64,000 bases of DNA from JADLAT01 sp964348795 (GTDB lineage Bacteria; Pseudomonadota; Alphaproteobacteria; Micavibrionales; Micavibrionaceae), in NCBI GenBank assembly GCA_964348795.1, contig CAYGDY010000004.1, forward strand, positions 1 through 64,000, given 5' to 3'. Positions within the stretch are counted from its first letter, which is position 1, and every line of letters begins with the position of its first letter. A program made the translations under genes and the position numbers. The notes beneath the pieces are model-generated. The model was given only the letters and a program-made list of their open reading frames with translations, was not told the DNA's origin and did not search any database. Of the stretch, positions 50,746 through 60,029 are shown piece by piece.

Positions 50746-51849
50746 ATGGGTTTTAATTGCGGGATTGTGGGCTTGCCGAATGTGGGGAAATCCACGCTGT
50801 TTAATGCGTTGACCGCCACGGCGGCGGCGCAGGCCGCCAATTTCCCCTTTTGCACGATCGAGCCCAATGTAGGAAAGGTCGCCGTGCCCGATGCCCGCCT
50901 GACAAAAATTTGTAAAATCGGGGGCTCCGCCAAGATTGTGCCGACGCAACTGGAATTTGTGGATATTGCGGGGCTTGTCAAGGGTGCAAGCAAGGGGGAA
51001 GGGCTGGGCAATCAGTTTCTGGCTAACATCCGCGAAACGGACGCGATTGTGCATGTTCTGCGCTGTTTCGAGGACGGCGATGTGGTGCATGTGGAGGGCT
51101 CGGTTGATCCGATCCGTGATGCGGAAACGATTGAAACGGAGCTGATGCTGGCAGATCTGGAGAGCCTGACCAAGCAGATCGACAATATGGCCCGCAAGGC
51201 GAAATCAGGCGATAAGGCGCTCAAAAACCAGCTGGAGGATATGGAGAAAATCAAAACCGCGCTGGAAGCCGGACAGCCTGCCCGCACGGTGAAGGCCGAT
51301 ACAGAGGACGAGGCGCGCGCGCGCAAAACGCTGGGGCTTTTGACCCTCAAGCCCATTTTATATGTGTGCAACGTGAATGAAGCCGAGGCCGCCACAGGCA
51401 ACGCATGGACGGCCAAGGTCGAGGCCATGGCCAAGGCACAAGGCACGCAGGCCGTGACGATTTGCGCCGCGATTGAATCAGAGATCGCGCAACTGGACAG
51501 TGAAACGGAGCGGACGGAATTTCTGGAAACGCTGGGCTTGAAAGAGCCCGGGCTGGACCGGATTATCCGCGTGGGTTACAGCTTGCTGGGCTTGCAGACC
51601 TATTTCACCGTGGGGCCCAAAGAGGCGCGGGCGTGGACTGTGCGCGTGGGGGCTAAAGCGCCGGAGGCCGCAGGCGAAATTCACAGCGATTTTGAAAAAG
51701 GCTTTATCAAGGCCGAAGTGATGGCTTTTGCAGACTATACCACGCTGGGCGGGGAGCAGGCCGCGAAAGAAGCCGGAAAAATGCGCCAAGAAGGCAAGGA
51801 CTACGTGGTGCAGGACGGCGATATTATATTGTTCCGGTTTAACGTCTAA
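50746..51849 (+). CDS. ychF: YchF/Ola1 family ATPase
   Basis: Obg-related P-loop protein that binds ATP and the ribosome. GIVGLPNVGKSTLFNALT (Walker A), VDIAGLVKGASKGEGLGN (G3), and a C-terminal TGS domain with TYFTVGPKEARAWTV. Length 367 is standard. Convergent with the giant unknown gene, 16 bp apart. Confidence 0.96.
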   Translation: MGFNCGIVGLPNVGKSTLFNALTATAAAQAANFPFCTIEPNVGKVAVPDARLTKICKIGGSAKIVPTQLEFVDIAGLVKGASKGEGLGNQFLANIRETDAIVHVLRCFEDGDVVHVEGSVDPIRDAETIETELMLADLESLTKQIDNMARKAKSGDKALKNQLEDMEKIKTALEAGQPARTVKADTEDEARARKTLGLLTLKPILYVCNVNEAEAATGNAWTAKVEAMAKAQGTQAVTICAAIESEIAQLDSETERTEFLETLGLKEPGLDRIIRVGYSLLGLQTYFTVGPKEARAWTVRVGAKAPEAAGEIHSDFEKGFIKAEVMAFADYTTLGGEQAAKEAGKMRQEGKDYVVQDGDIILFRFNV

Positions 51850-51865
51850 ACCGTTTTTTTTTGCA

Positions 51866-54800
51866 TTAAGCGGACGTGGTAGGTTTCGGGGCCTGTGCGG
51901 ATTGTGCATGTTTTTCGGCCTGCGCCTGTTCGGATTGTGCAAGAAGAACCTCTGCCTTTGCGGAGGCCTCATTGAGGATTTGCAGAGCCTGCACACCGTC
52001 TTTGTATTCCGGATGCTCGATCAGAAATTGCGCCGTGCCGGCCTTGTCCCCCAGGACAATGCTCAAGGGGACTTCCATTTCAAACCGGTCGATTTTTGCC
52101 GCGCTGGGGAGATTGTATTTCTCGATCACGCGTTCGTACATTTTTTCCATGTTTTCAGGGCTGTAAGTGTCTTTCAGTTTTTGGGTCTCTTCGGGCGAAA
52201 GAATATTGTCGCTCAACGCATTGCGGACCAGCGTGCTGATAAAAGTGGGTTTGAGGAGATCTGCCGTGGCACGGTCTAGGCCGTATTCTGTCATCATGGT
52301 CTCATAGGCTTCCTCCGCGACAACATCGCCGCCCAAAATTGTAGGATCAAAGCCTGCGGCGGCGGCGTTGGAGGTGTAGAGAGAATTAATCGCCGTTTTG
52401 GCGTTTTCTGGTATCAGGCCAGCGGTGATGAGCGCCTCTTGCTTGGCAATCAGATAGGCGGCTTCGGCGGCGACAAGGCCCGTGCCCACCCATGGCAGGT
52501 TTTGCCCGATGACCTTGGCGGCTTTGGCCGCCATGTTGAAGAGTCTGGAGCCTGTCTCTACCGTTTCTATGGCGGCTTGTGCGGCAGAGTGTGCGGCGGG
52601 TTGTACGGGGGCGGGGAGTGCTGGGGTTTTTGGTGGCGCATGCGGTGGTGTTTTGGTTTCTTCCACGACGCGGAATTCACCATCAATGATTTCGGAAGAC
52701 TTTTGCGGGAGGTGTTTGGGTTCTGGCTTGGAACCGGAGTGTGGTTGTTCTTTGGGGATGTATTCCCCTTCCAGTACTTTTTCCGGCGCGGGCAATGATT
52801 TTGTTGCAGAGGTTTCCGGCGCGGGCAGGGCAGGTTGTGCGCGGGTCTGTGTGGGTGGTGGCTCTGGCGTGTGGGTGAGCGCCGGAGGATTTTTCGGACT
52901 TGATGGCGCGCCAAAATCCTTCAGGTAACTTTCCGTTTTTTGTGCATTCGTAGAGGGGCCTGGATTGCGTGTGCTGGGCCTGATCTCTTTTGTTTCGGGC
53001 TCAATTGCGGTGCCGAGAATTTTTGCGCTGTCCGGTGCGGGCGCGGTTTTGGGTGGTGTTCCTGCTTTGGGGTGTTCGGGAGAAGGTTCCGGCGGTGTCA
53101 CAGGTTTTACGGATTTTTCGCCTGTCGCGGTGTCGTATATTTTTTTGAGCGCCTGCCCTTTGACGTATCCGGCAAGGCCGTTGTCGTGCACAAATTTTCC
53201 TGTATCCTGCACAAAATTTCCTGCCGCATCCTTGAAGGTTCCGGCAAGCGGGGCGGTGTCTTTTCCGGAAGGGGTTGGCGGCGTATTGTTTTGTGTCTGT
53301 TCGGGCGCATTGTTTTTCGATTGTGCGTCTGTGTTTTGTGCGGCGCTTCCTGCGGGATTTGAAGCGGATTGTTCTGGTTGTGTGTGCGGGGCCTCCGGCA
53401 TTTTATATTTTACGAGGCTCGGTCCGTACACATCATTGCGTAAATCGCGATAGTGATCCGGCCGGAGTTCGATCAGGTCCATATACAGCGAGGGGTTTGT
53501 GAGTTTGTCGATCTCGGGCTTTATGTGTGCGGCCAACGCAGGCGGCAGATCGGAAAATTTTATGTCGTAGTTCAGGTAGGCGTGCTCCTTGTCCTTGAAG
53601 AGGATATTGGCTTGCGGTCCGAATGTGTTATCCAGTTTGTTCCAGTTATACCGCATGTAAATGTGCAGTAACTGATCGTCGTTCGGCGGGCCATAACGCC
53701 CGTTCCACGTGTTTTGATCGTGTGTATGGATATCGCCGTTGCGCCAGTAGGTAAAGCCGCCCAGATGATCTTCGTAAAAATTCATCGTCAGGCGTTCGTA
53801 GGCGCTTTGGGCTTCCGGCGTATCGGGGACAAGGCTGGGGTTGTTCAAAATCCTGTTCAGGGACGAAAGTTTATCGTCCGGTGTCATGCCGTTGAATTCG
53901 CGCCCGACAAGATCTTTCAACTCCATTTTTGTCAGAAGGTGGTTGTTTATCACCATTTCCGCCGTGGGAAAAACACCGTTTCTTCGCATGTCGTTGATAT
54001 TTTTTTCTATCATGGGGTCATGCATGGAGGGTGGAGGAAGGGCTTGGAAAACGAGTTTTACATCCTTTTCATACGGATTGAATTTCCCCTCTGCCATGGC
54101 TTGCGAAATGTCGGAGAGGGACGTTATGCCTGGTGTTTTAAGGGCCCGCTCTTCAAATGTTTTTTGCACGTAGGACAGGACATCCTGTCTGGAAATGCCC
54201 TTGTTGATATCTGTGCCGAAGGCTTTGAGAAGGGACTCTTTTTGCGCAGGATTATTTTCATCGTAGAGCGCATGAAGGGGGATCAGGTCGCCCGCCTGAA
54301 CATTGCGCATGATGTTGTAGGCATCCATCCCCAGAATGTTGTCGTGCAGGCCTGCGGCTTGTTTCAGACGGAATTGTTTTGCAGGATCATAGCTTTCATC
54401 GCTATTCATGTAGTGCAACAAATCATACAGGGTTTCTGTTGCGCCAGTGTCGTGCTGATGATGGAAAAATGTGCCATCGGAAACGGGAGTATTCAAAGGG
54501 TAGAGAAGGGCGGAAGGATCCTGTTCCGATTTGTGCTGGAGCGCGGCATCGCGCTCTGCTGTTTCCTGACCGAGTTTTTTCTCCTTGTCGACATAGAGTT
54601 TTCCAAGAAGGGCAACGGTGGCTTCGTGCGGGCGCTCTTTTTTATTATTTATTACAATACCTTGATTGATATTTCCGCTTTTGGGTCCTCGCACCAGTTT
54701 GCCGTTCTGATTTTCAACGGTATAGATGTTGCCCTCTTCATCGAATTCATAAACCGTGTGGCTTTGTGCGCCAATGATGCGCATGTTTTTCTGCAGGAAA

Positions 54801-55894
54801 TCGGGATCGTTTTTCCCCTCTCCATTGCTTTTTCTATACTGCAATTCGTCCAGATAATTTTTGAAAACACCTTCCACGGCTTTTTCGATTTTGCGCTGAA
54901 CGGGGATGTCGTACAGCCCATCTTTTTGCGGAAGGTTGAGAGCGGTTTGCACGGCCATCAGCTTGTGCATGAAGGCTTCGGGGTGGGCTTCCTGCACAAG
55001 CAGGGCCAGTTTTTCCTCGCGTGTCAGAGGGATTTCAACGGCAACGGGCTGTGCTTTTGTCTGTTTTGTTTCCGGTGTTGTGGCCTGCGCAGGGTCCTGC
55101 ATCAGGGGTGCGAGGGCTTCGGCCCCCCGCGCGATATTCAGGGCCAGAATTTGTTTTTTTGTCTCTTCAATGTATTTTGTGTTGGTTGTTTTTTGCGCCT
55201 CGTTCAAAAGATATTGCGCTTTGTCATCCAGTGTTTTGAGCGCTGTGATCTCTTTTTTTTGTTCGGCGGTCGTCTTGGGATCTTTTTGTATGTTATCCAG
55301 TATGGTCTGGAATTTTTTTTCAATCTCCGGTGCCGTCATTTTTTGCGTTTTGAGAGACTCCTGCGTGGCAGAGAGGGCGGACAAAAAGGCAGGGTCCCGC
55401 GGGTTCAGCGCATTGTCCTTGTTGATCTCGAACACCGGTGTGTCCGGTGTAAGTTTTTGCTCTTTGGCCGCCATCAAAAGGGATTTGAACTGAATCAGAG
55501 AAACCCCGTTGGCAATCCTCTGAGGCTCTGTTGGCAGGATAAGGTCCTTGCCGAGTGTGTCATAGAGAATCGCGGAGGACTCCATTGCCGGTCCGAGGGG
55601 CGCAAGCTTGGTTATCCGCCCGAAAAAACCTTTTTTCAGTTCATCCGTTCCCAGATCGTTCAGGATAAGCGTGGTTTGCTGGATGGCCTCCAAAAAGGCG
55701 GGGCTGTTATAGGCGATCTCTCCGGCGGGCAGGGCAGGCGGGACGGCGTATTTAATGTCTTGTTCCTCTTTGGGGATGGTTTTGGGGACAAGGGCCTTCA
55801 GCGCCTCTCTGTTGGCGTTATACCAGTCGCGCACGGCCAGCACGTCACTTTCCATGACGGTCCCGAAATCCGGTGTTGTGTTCGCTTCTGGCAA
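51866..55894 (-). CDS. Giant protein of unknown family (1342 residues)
   Basis: Not recognised. Starts at TTG (55894, RBS gaggg) or ATG 13 codons later. No signal peptide. Residues 1-300 are mostly helical, rich in Lys/Glu/Ala. Residues about 312-345 (KLMAVQTALNLPQKDGLYD...KIEKAV) faintly resemble a peptidoglycan-binding domain. Residues 370-830 include folded-looking mixed segments (NFYEDHLGGFTYWRNGDIHT). Residues 830-1100 are Pro/Thr/Lys-rich linker holding two related short motifs, LEGEYIPKE and IDGEFRVVEE. Then a weakly hydrophobic helix (about 1133-1151) and a helical C-terminus. Strong promoter and CtrA box upstream; single gene. Possibly an envelope-associated or secreted scaffold. Confidence 0.8.
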   Translation of the reverse strand: MPEANTTPDFGTVMESDVLAVRDWYNANREALKALVPKTIPKEEQDIKYAVPPALPAGEIAYNSPAFLEAIQQTTLILNDLGTDELKKGFFGRITKLAPLGPAMESSAILYDTLGKDLILPTEPQRIANGVSLIQFKSLLMAAKEQKLTPDTPVFEINKDNALNPRDPAFLSALSATQESLKTQKMTAPEIEKKFQTILDNIQKDPKTTAEQKKEITALKTLDDKAQYLLNEAQKTTNTKYIEETKKQILALNIARGAEALAPLMQDPAQATTPETKQTKAQPVAVEIPLTREEKLALLVQEAHPEAFMHKLMAVQTALNLPQKDGLYDIPVQRKIEKAVEGVFKNYLDELQYRKSNGEGKNDPDFLQKNMRIIGAQSHTVYEFDEEGNIYTVENQNGKLVRGPKSGNINQGIVINNKKERPHEATVALLGKLYVDKEKKLGQETAERDAALQHKSEQDPSALLYPLNTPVSDGTFFHHQHDTGATETLYDLLHYMNSDESYDPAKQFRLKQAAGLHDNILGMDAYNIMRNVQAGDLIPLHALYDENNPAQKESLLKAFGTDINKGISRQDVLSYVQKTFEERALKTPGITSLSDISQAMAEGKFNPYEKDVKLVFQALPPPSMHDPMIEKNINDMRRNGVFPTAEMVINNHLLTKMELKDLVGREFNGMTPDDKLSSLNRILNNPSLVPDTPEAQSAYERLTMNFYEDHLGGFTYWRNGDIHTHDQNTWNGRYGPPNDDQLLHIYMRYNWNKLDNTFGPQANILFKDKEHAYLNYDIKFSDLPPALAAHIKPEIDKLTNPSLYMDLIELRPDHYRDLRNDVYGPSLVKYKMPEAPHTQPEQSASNPAGSAAQNTDAQSKNNAPEQTQNNTPPTPSGKDTAPLAGTFKDAAGNFVQDTGKFVHDNGLAGYVKGQALKKIYDTATGEKSVKPVTPPEPSPEHPKAGTPPKTAPAPDSAKILGTAIEPETKEIRPSTRNPGPSTNAQKTESYLKDFGAPSSPKNPPALTHTPEPPPTQTRAQPALPAPETSATKSLPAPEKVLEGEYIPKEQPHSGSKPEPKHLPQKSSEIIDGEFRVVEETKTPPHAPPKTPALPAPVQPAAHSAAQAAIETVETGSRLFNMAAKAAKVIGQNLPWVGTGLVAAEAAYLIAKQEALITAGLIPENAKTAINSLYTSNAAAAGFDPTILGGDVVAEEAYETMMTEYGLDRATADLLKPTFISTLVRNALSDNILSPEETQKLKDTYSPENMEKMYERVIEKYNLPSAAKIDRFEMEVPLSIVLGDKAGTAQFLIEHPEYKDGVQALQILNEASAKAEVLLAQSEQAQAEKHAQSAQAPKPTTSA

Positions 55895-55939
55895 GCCCTG
55901 TACCCTCTTTTTATATGTGTGCTTGTGTCTGTTAGGGTC

Positions 55940-55968
55940 AGTATAGGGCTTTGGCGGGGAAAAGTCAA
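55940..55968 (-). promoter_or_regulatory. Near-consensus promoter of the giant gene
   Basis: Minus strand TTGACT (55968-55963), 17-bp spacer, TATACT (55945-55940); leader of about 40 nt. Confidence 0.75.
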
Positions 55969-55990
55969 ATTTTACAAATAAAACAGCATG

Positions 55991-56006
55991 TTAACGATTT
56001 GTTAAC
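55991..56006 (-). promoter_or_regulatory. CtrA-type box upstream of the giant gene
   Basis: TTAACGATTTGTTAAC, a full TTAA-N7-TTAA match with two GTTAAC halves 11 bp apart. It lies 22 bp upstream of the -35 box, a position that fits activation. Confidence 0.6.
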
Positions 56007-56072
56007 CTTTTGCCTTTAGAGTCGCCGTGCCGGACGTGATTTTGCCTGCCCGAGGGATGAGGGGAATTTTTT

Positions 56073-56206
56073 ATGCTGTACCCCTCACCCCCGACCCTCT
56101 CCCCAGAGGGGAGAGGGGGCAGAAGATCAGAGTCTCTCCCCAGAGGGGAGAGGGGGCAGAAGATCAGAGTCTCTCCCCAGAGGGGAGAGGGGGTGAATCA
56201 ATTTAT
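56073..56206. repeat. Family C repeats, three copies
   Basis: ccctcacccccgaccctctc, then three ctccccagaggggagag units spaced by gggcagaagatcagagtct. They fill the gap between the giant gene's control region and ilvE. Confidence 0.9.
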
Positions 56207-56219
56207 CTGAGTAAGTCTT

Positions 56220-57095
56220 TTAACCGCCGTTGACCAGCAGGGTATAGGCGGTCTGGAGCTTGCGGGTCATGGGGCCCACGCTGTAGAGCTGTTCATCAAT
56301 CTTGCCAACGGCTGTGAGTTCGGCGGCCGTGCCGGTGAGAAAGATTTCCGTGAAACTCTCCAGCTCTTCCGGCCTGATCCGGCGCTCCTCCACCGTGATT
56401 CCCAGATCCTTGGCGATGTCTATCACTGTTTGCCGTGTAATTCCGTTCAAGAACCGGTCGGCAATCGGGGTGTGAAGCACGCCATCCCGCACGGCAAAGA
56501 AATTGGCCCCTGTGGATTCCGCCACAAAGCCTTCGTGGTCCAGCATCAGCGCATCGGTATAGCCCGCCTGTTTGACCTCGATCTTGACCATACAGCTCAG
56601 GTTGTAGAGGGAGGCTGTCTTGGCCGCCGTGGGCGCGGTGTTGGGCGCGGGTTTGCGCCAGTCCGTGCTTTTGAGGGAAATGCCTTTTTCCTTGACGGCA
56701 GGGTCAAAGTAACTGCCCCATTCCCATGCGGCCACGGCCATGTGGGTTTTGGTGCCCGTGACATCGATTCCCATCTGTTCCGCCCCGCGCCATGCGGCGG
56801 CGCGCAGGTAGGCGTTCTCGAGTTTGTTGGCCTTGAGGACCTCCATTTTGATCCCATCAATTTCCTCGGCGGTATAGGGCATCTCCATACGGATGATGTG
56901 GGCCGAAGCAATCAGGCGCTCGGAATGTGCCCGATTTTTGAAAATCCGGCCATTATAGGCGCGCTCGCCCTCAAACACTTGAGTCCCGTAGTGCAGGGCA
57001 TGGGTCAGGTAATGCACCTTGGCCTCGCGCCAGGGAAGCATCTTGCCATCCATCCAGATTATGCCATCACGATCGTCAAAAGGAATTGTTGCCAT
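56220..57095 (-). CDS. ilvE: Branched-chain amino acid aminotransferase
   Basis: PLP fold type IV transaminase for Leu/Ile/Val. DGIIWMDGKMLPWREAKVH at the start, LTHALHYGTQVFEGERAY, the PLP Lys region in LYNLSCMVKIEV, GFVAESTGANFF and GITRQTVIDIA. Length 291. Divergent from the two-component pair, with a consensus promoter between them. Confidence 0.94.
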   Translation of the reverse strand: MATIPFDDRDGIIWMDGKMLPWREAKVHYLTHALHYGTQVFEGERAYNGRIFKNRAHSERLIASAHIIRMEMPYTAEEIDGIKMEVLKANKLENAYLRAAAWRGAEQMGIDVTGTKTHMAVAAWEWGSYFDPAVKEKGISLKSTDWRKPAPNTAPTAAKTASLYNLSCMVKIEVKQAGYTDALMLDHEGFVAESTGANFFAVRDGVLHTPIADRFLNGITRQTVIDIAKDLGITVEERRIRPEELESFTEIFLTGTAAELTAVGKIDEQLYSVGPMTRKLQTAYTLLVNGG

Positions 57096-57123
57096 GGGTC
57101 TTGTTCTTCTTTATTTTTAAAAT

Positions 57124-57152
57124 GTTATAGAGAGCATCTAGGTATAAGTCAA
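57124..57152 (-). promoter_or_regulatory. ilvE promoter
   Basis: Minus strand TTGACT (57152-57147), 17-bp spacer, TATAAC (57129-57124). Confidence 0.7.
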
Positions 57153-57209
57153 AAGCGCAGGTTTTGTAAACGGTTTCCTGCGTAAAAATGTGAAAGAGAG
57201 TGTTGAAAC

Positions 57210-57923
57210 GTGCTTTTGAATACCCGCTTTGAATCCATGCCCCATGTGATGGTGGTGGATGACGATAACCGGATACGGGCTTTGCTGTCCCGCTATCTGG
57301 CGGGGCAGGGGTTTGTGGTGCTGGAGGCGGCAGACGCACCGGAGGCGGAGGCGTTGCTGGAAAGTTTTGTGGTTGATATTCTGGTTGTGGATGTGATGAT
57401 GCCGCGCAAGAGTGGTCTGGATTTTATACGGGACCTGCGGGCGCATTCGGTGGTGCCGGTGGTGCTGTTGACGGCGCGTGGCGAGGCGCAGGACCGGATC
57501 GGGGGGCTGGAGGCGGGCGCCGATGATTACCTGCCCAAGCCGTTTGAGCCCAGAGAGTTGCTGTTGCGTCTGCAGTCCATTTTGAAACGCTCCGTCTCGA
57601 AAATGGAAAGAACGCCAAGATACCGGATGGGACCTTGGGTCTTTGACCCGTCCGAGGACGCCCTGATGCAAGAAGAGGGCCCTGAATATTTGAAGCTGAC
57701 AGCCATGGAGGGTGCCTTGCTGAGGGCTCTGACCCAGAGTTGTGGTGCGGTCGTGACCCGCATGGATCTGGCAAAGCGATGCCAGATGGACGATGCCGGC
57801 GAGCGTACCATTGACGTGCAGGTGACGCGCCTGCGCCGGAAGATCGAAGCCGATACCAAGAACCCGCGCTATCTCCAGACCCTGCGCGGGAAGGGATATA
57901 TCCTGCGGGCAGAGGAAATATAA
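57210..57923 (+). CDS. OmpR-family response regulator
   Basis: Receiver domain (PHVMVVDDDNRIRALLSRYL) with phosphoacceptor D61 (ILVVDVMMPRKSG) and the switch Lys in DDYLPKPFEPREL, then an OmpR winged helix ending LRGKGYILR. GTG start at 57210 has a gaaagagag RBS; an ATG at 57237 is an alternative. The stop overlaps the kinase ATG (TAATG), so the pair is coupled. Confidence 0.92.
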   Translation: MLLNTRFESMPHVMVVDDDNRIRALLSRYLAGQGFVVLEAADAPEAEALLESFVVDILVVDVMMPRKSGLDFIRDLRAHSVVPVVLLTARGEAQDRIGGLEAGADDYLPKPFEPRELLLRLQSILKRSVSKMERTPRYRMGPWVFDPSEDALMQEEGPEYLKLTAMEGALLRALTQSCGAVVTRMDLAKRCQMDDAGERTIDVQVTRLRRKIEADTKNPRYLQTLRGKGYILRAEEI

Positions 57924-59263
57924 TGGCCCGTTTCATGTCTCTGAAGCGATTTTTGCCCCGAACCTTGCTGGGGCGTTCGCTGTTGATTTTGATTATTCCG
58001 GTGTTTTTGATACAGGTTTTTGCAACCTATATGTTTTTTGACCGCCACTGGAACCGCATGATGACCCGTCTGGCCTTTGCGATTTCGGGAGAAGTGGCGG
58101 TGGTGACGTCGGCTCTGCGCAATCCGGCGGAGCGTGGGCAGGCGGTGCGGGTCCTGCAAAATGTCCAGAATAATCTGGAGATCTTTGTGCGCTTTCGCCC
58201 CCTGAGCCGTCTGCCTGCGCAGAACAGGCCTTTGGAGGATGTGCATTTCTGGGAAATTTCAATGGCGGACCGTTTGCGCGCCGAATTATCGGCCCAGATC
58301 CCCGAGCCGTTCCTCATCGAAACGAACGCAGAAGGCGATAAAATTACGGTGCTGGTCCAGATGGTGGACGGGGTTTTGAGTGTGTCTTTCCCCGCCCGCC
58401 GGCTGTTTTCCTCTTCGGGCTATGTGTTTTTGTTCTGGATGTTCAGCGCGTCTTTTTTATTACTGGGTGTGGCGATTGTGTTTATGCGCAACCAGATCCG
58501 GCCTATCCGCAAGCTGGCGGTGGCGGCAGAGCGTTTCGGGAAGGGGCGCGACACCCCCTCTTTCAAGCCGGAAGGGGCGATCGAGGTCCGGCAGGCCGCT
58601 CTGGCCTTTCTGGAAATGCGCAGACGGATCCAGCGCCAGATCTCCCAAAGGACGGAGATGCTCGCCGGTGTTTCGCATGACCTGCGCACGCCGCTAACCC
58701 GCTTGCGGCTTCAGCTCGCGCTGTTGCCCGACACGCCCGATACGCAGGGGATGAAACAGGATGTGCTGGATATGGAGCGCATGATCGGCGGCTATCTGGA
58801 TTTTGTGCGGGGGGACGGCGAAGAACAGTTTGCTTCGGTGGTCCTGCACGACCTTCTGGAGAAGAGTGCCGAAAATCTGCGGCGGCAGGGCACGCCTGTT
58901 TCCATCGACATTCCGCCTGGTCTGCGCCTGATGGTACGACCCCTGGCGTTCGAGCGGGCGATGAACAATATTCTCGTGAATGCCGGACAATACGGAACGC
59001 AGGTGTGGGGATCTGTGGAGGCCGGACCCGACAAACTCGTGATCCGGATCGAAGATAATGGCCCGGGTCTTGCGCCGGAATTTTACGAAGCCGTCTTCAA
59101 GCCCTTCGTGCGTGTGGACTCCGCCCGAAATGCCGATACCGGCGGTGTCGGTCTGGGGCTGGCTATCGCGCTGGATATTATCCACGCCCACGGGGGGAAC
59201 ATTACGCTGGGGCCAAGCACGGCACACGGCGGCCTGATGGTCACAATTCTTCTCCCCGTGTGA
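57923..59263 (+). CDS. EnvZ-like sensor histidine kinase
   Basis: Two membrane helices (about 13-35 and 168-190) around a 130-residue periplasmic sensor, then HAMP, HisKA with His252 (GVSHDLRTPLTRLRLQL), and an ATPase domain with NNILVNAGQYG, DNGPGL and GVGLGLAI. The signal is unknown. Partner of the response regulator encoded just before. Confidence 0.92.
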   Translation: MARFMSLKRFLPRTLLGRSLLILIIPVFLIQVFATYMFFDRHWNRMMTRLAFAISGEVAVVTSALRNPAERGQAVRVLQNVQNNLEIFVRFRPLSRLPAQNRPLEDVHFWEISMADRLRAELSAQIPEPFLIETNAEGDKITVLVQMVDGVLSVSFPARRLFSSSGYVFLFWMFSASFLLLGVAIVFMRNQIRPIRKLAVAAERFGKGRDTPSFKPEGAIEVRQAALAFLEMRRRIQRQISQRTEMLAGVSHDLRTPLTRLRLQLALLPDTPDTQGMKQDVLDMERMIGGYLDFVRGDGEEQFASVVLHDLLEKSAENLRRQGTPVSIDIPPGLRLMVRPLAFERAMNNILVNAGQYGTQVWGSVEAGPDKLVIRIEDNGPGLAPEFYEAVFKPFVRVDSARNADTGGVGLGLAIALDIIHAHGGNITLGPSTAHGGLMVTILLPV

Positions 59264-59278
59264 GCGGTGAACGAAATG

Positions 59279-59752
59279 TTACGCAGAGCGTTTCTTGCGG
59301 GGCTTTTCAACCGAGGCTTTCATCTCGGCAATGCTGGCCGATACGCGCTTGTGCAGGATTTTCGCTGACTCCTGTTGCGTGTAGTGCAGGATATTGGAGA
59401 GTTCCATCATCTCCTTGGCGCCCCGCTCGTACAGGCGCTGGATCATATCGGCGTTTTTGGAGAATTTGTCCTCCGGCGCGCCTTCCCCCAGAATATCGGT
59501 GGCCATGGCGCCGTTTTCGCTCAGGTTCTGCGAGAAGAGTTCGCGCTGGCGCAGGCCCACAGCCTGAAGGCCTTCAAAGGCCGTGCGCTGGGCATCTGAA
59601 AGCGCCTGCATGTTCTTTCGATTGATTTCCATCAAAGCGGTGAAATGAAACGGAAGGGGCTCCAGAGGCAGGGCGCTGGTCGGGTTCTCGAAAAGCGTCG
59701 AAAACATTTTGTTTGAAAACAGCGGTTTGAAGAGGGTCGTGGTATCAGCCAT
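59279..59752 (-). CDS. Phasin-family protein
   Basis: A 157-residue phasin. FHFTALMEINRKNMQALSDAQRTA begins the typical coiled-coil domain (given in part), followed by QRLYERGAKEMMELSNIL. Phasins coat PHA granules. The C-terminus is Lys/Arg-rich. No pha genes nearby. An FNR/FixK-like box lies upstream. Confidence 0.85.
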   Translation of the reverse strand: MADTTTLFKPLFSNKMFSTLFENPTSALPLEPLPFHFTALMEINRKNMQALSDAQRTAFEGLQAVGLRQRELFSQNLSENGAMATDILGEGAPEDKFSKNADMIQRLYERGAKEMMELSNILHYTQQESAKILHKRVSASIAEMKASVEKPRKKRSA

Positions 59753-59835
59753 GGAGCGCAATCCTTTTAAAAAGAGGTGTCAGTTCTTGGTTCTACGCAG
59801 AAAAACCCATCCTTGAAACAGGAAGATGGTGAGTC

Positions 59836-59876
59836 CTTATAGCAGAGAGTTTTCTCTTTCATCTGACTTATATCAA
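59836..59876 (-). promoter_or_regulatory. Phasin promoter with FNR/FixK-type box
   Basis: Minus strand TTGAT-ATAA-GTCAG (59876-59863) matches TTGAY-N4-RTCAA at 9 of 10 positions. A TATAAG -10 box lies at 59841-59836. The box centre falls about 40.5 bp from the expected start, the class II activator position. The rest of the gap 59753-60029 holds the kinase upstream region. Confidence 0.5.
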
Positions 59877-59987
59877 GGAATTTCTCACTTTTAGCGTATC
59901 TTTTACGGGTATACAACGCCTTTTTTAGAAACCTTGTTGTTATGGTTATTTTTTTGAAGTGTTTCAGGGCGTTCCATTCCGGTTCTC

Positions 59988-60002
59988 TTAGGGATTTCTT
60001 AA
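59988..60002 (+). promoter_or_regulatory. Near-match CtrA box upstream of the PAS kinase
   Basis: TTAG-GGATTTC-TTAA, one mismatch to TTAA-N7-TTAA, 27 bp before the GTG start. Confidence 0.3.
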
Positions 60003-60029
60003 AGTTTTTTCTGCATCTTTGAGGGAAGA

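Noticed and set aside
53714..55981. 755-residue open frame on the plus strand
   Set aside because: Antisense to the giant gene; its Cys/Phe-rich translation has no domain, and the minus-strand gene has promoter, RBS and normal composition.
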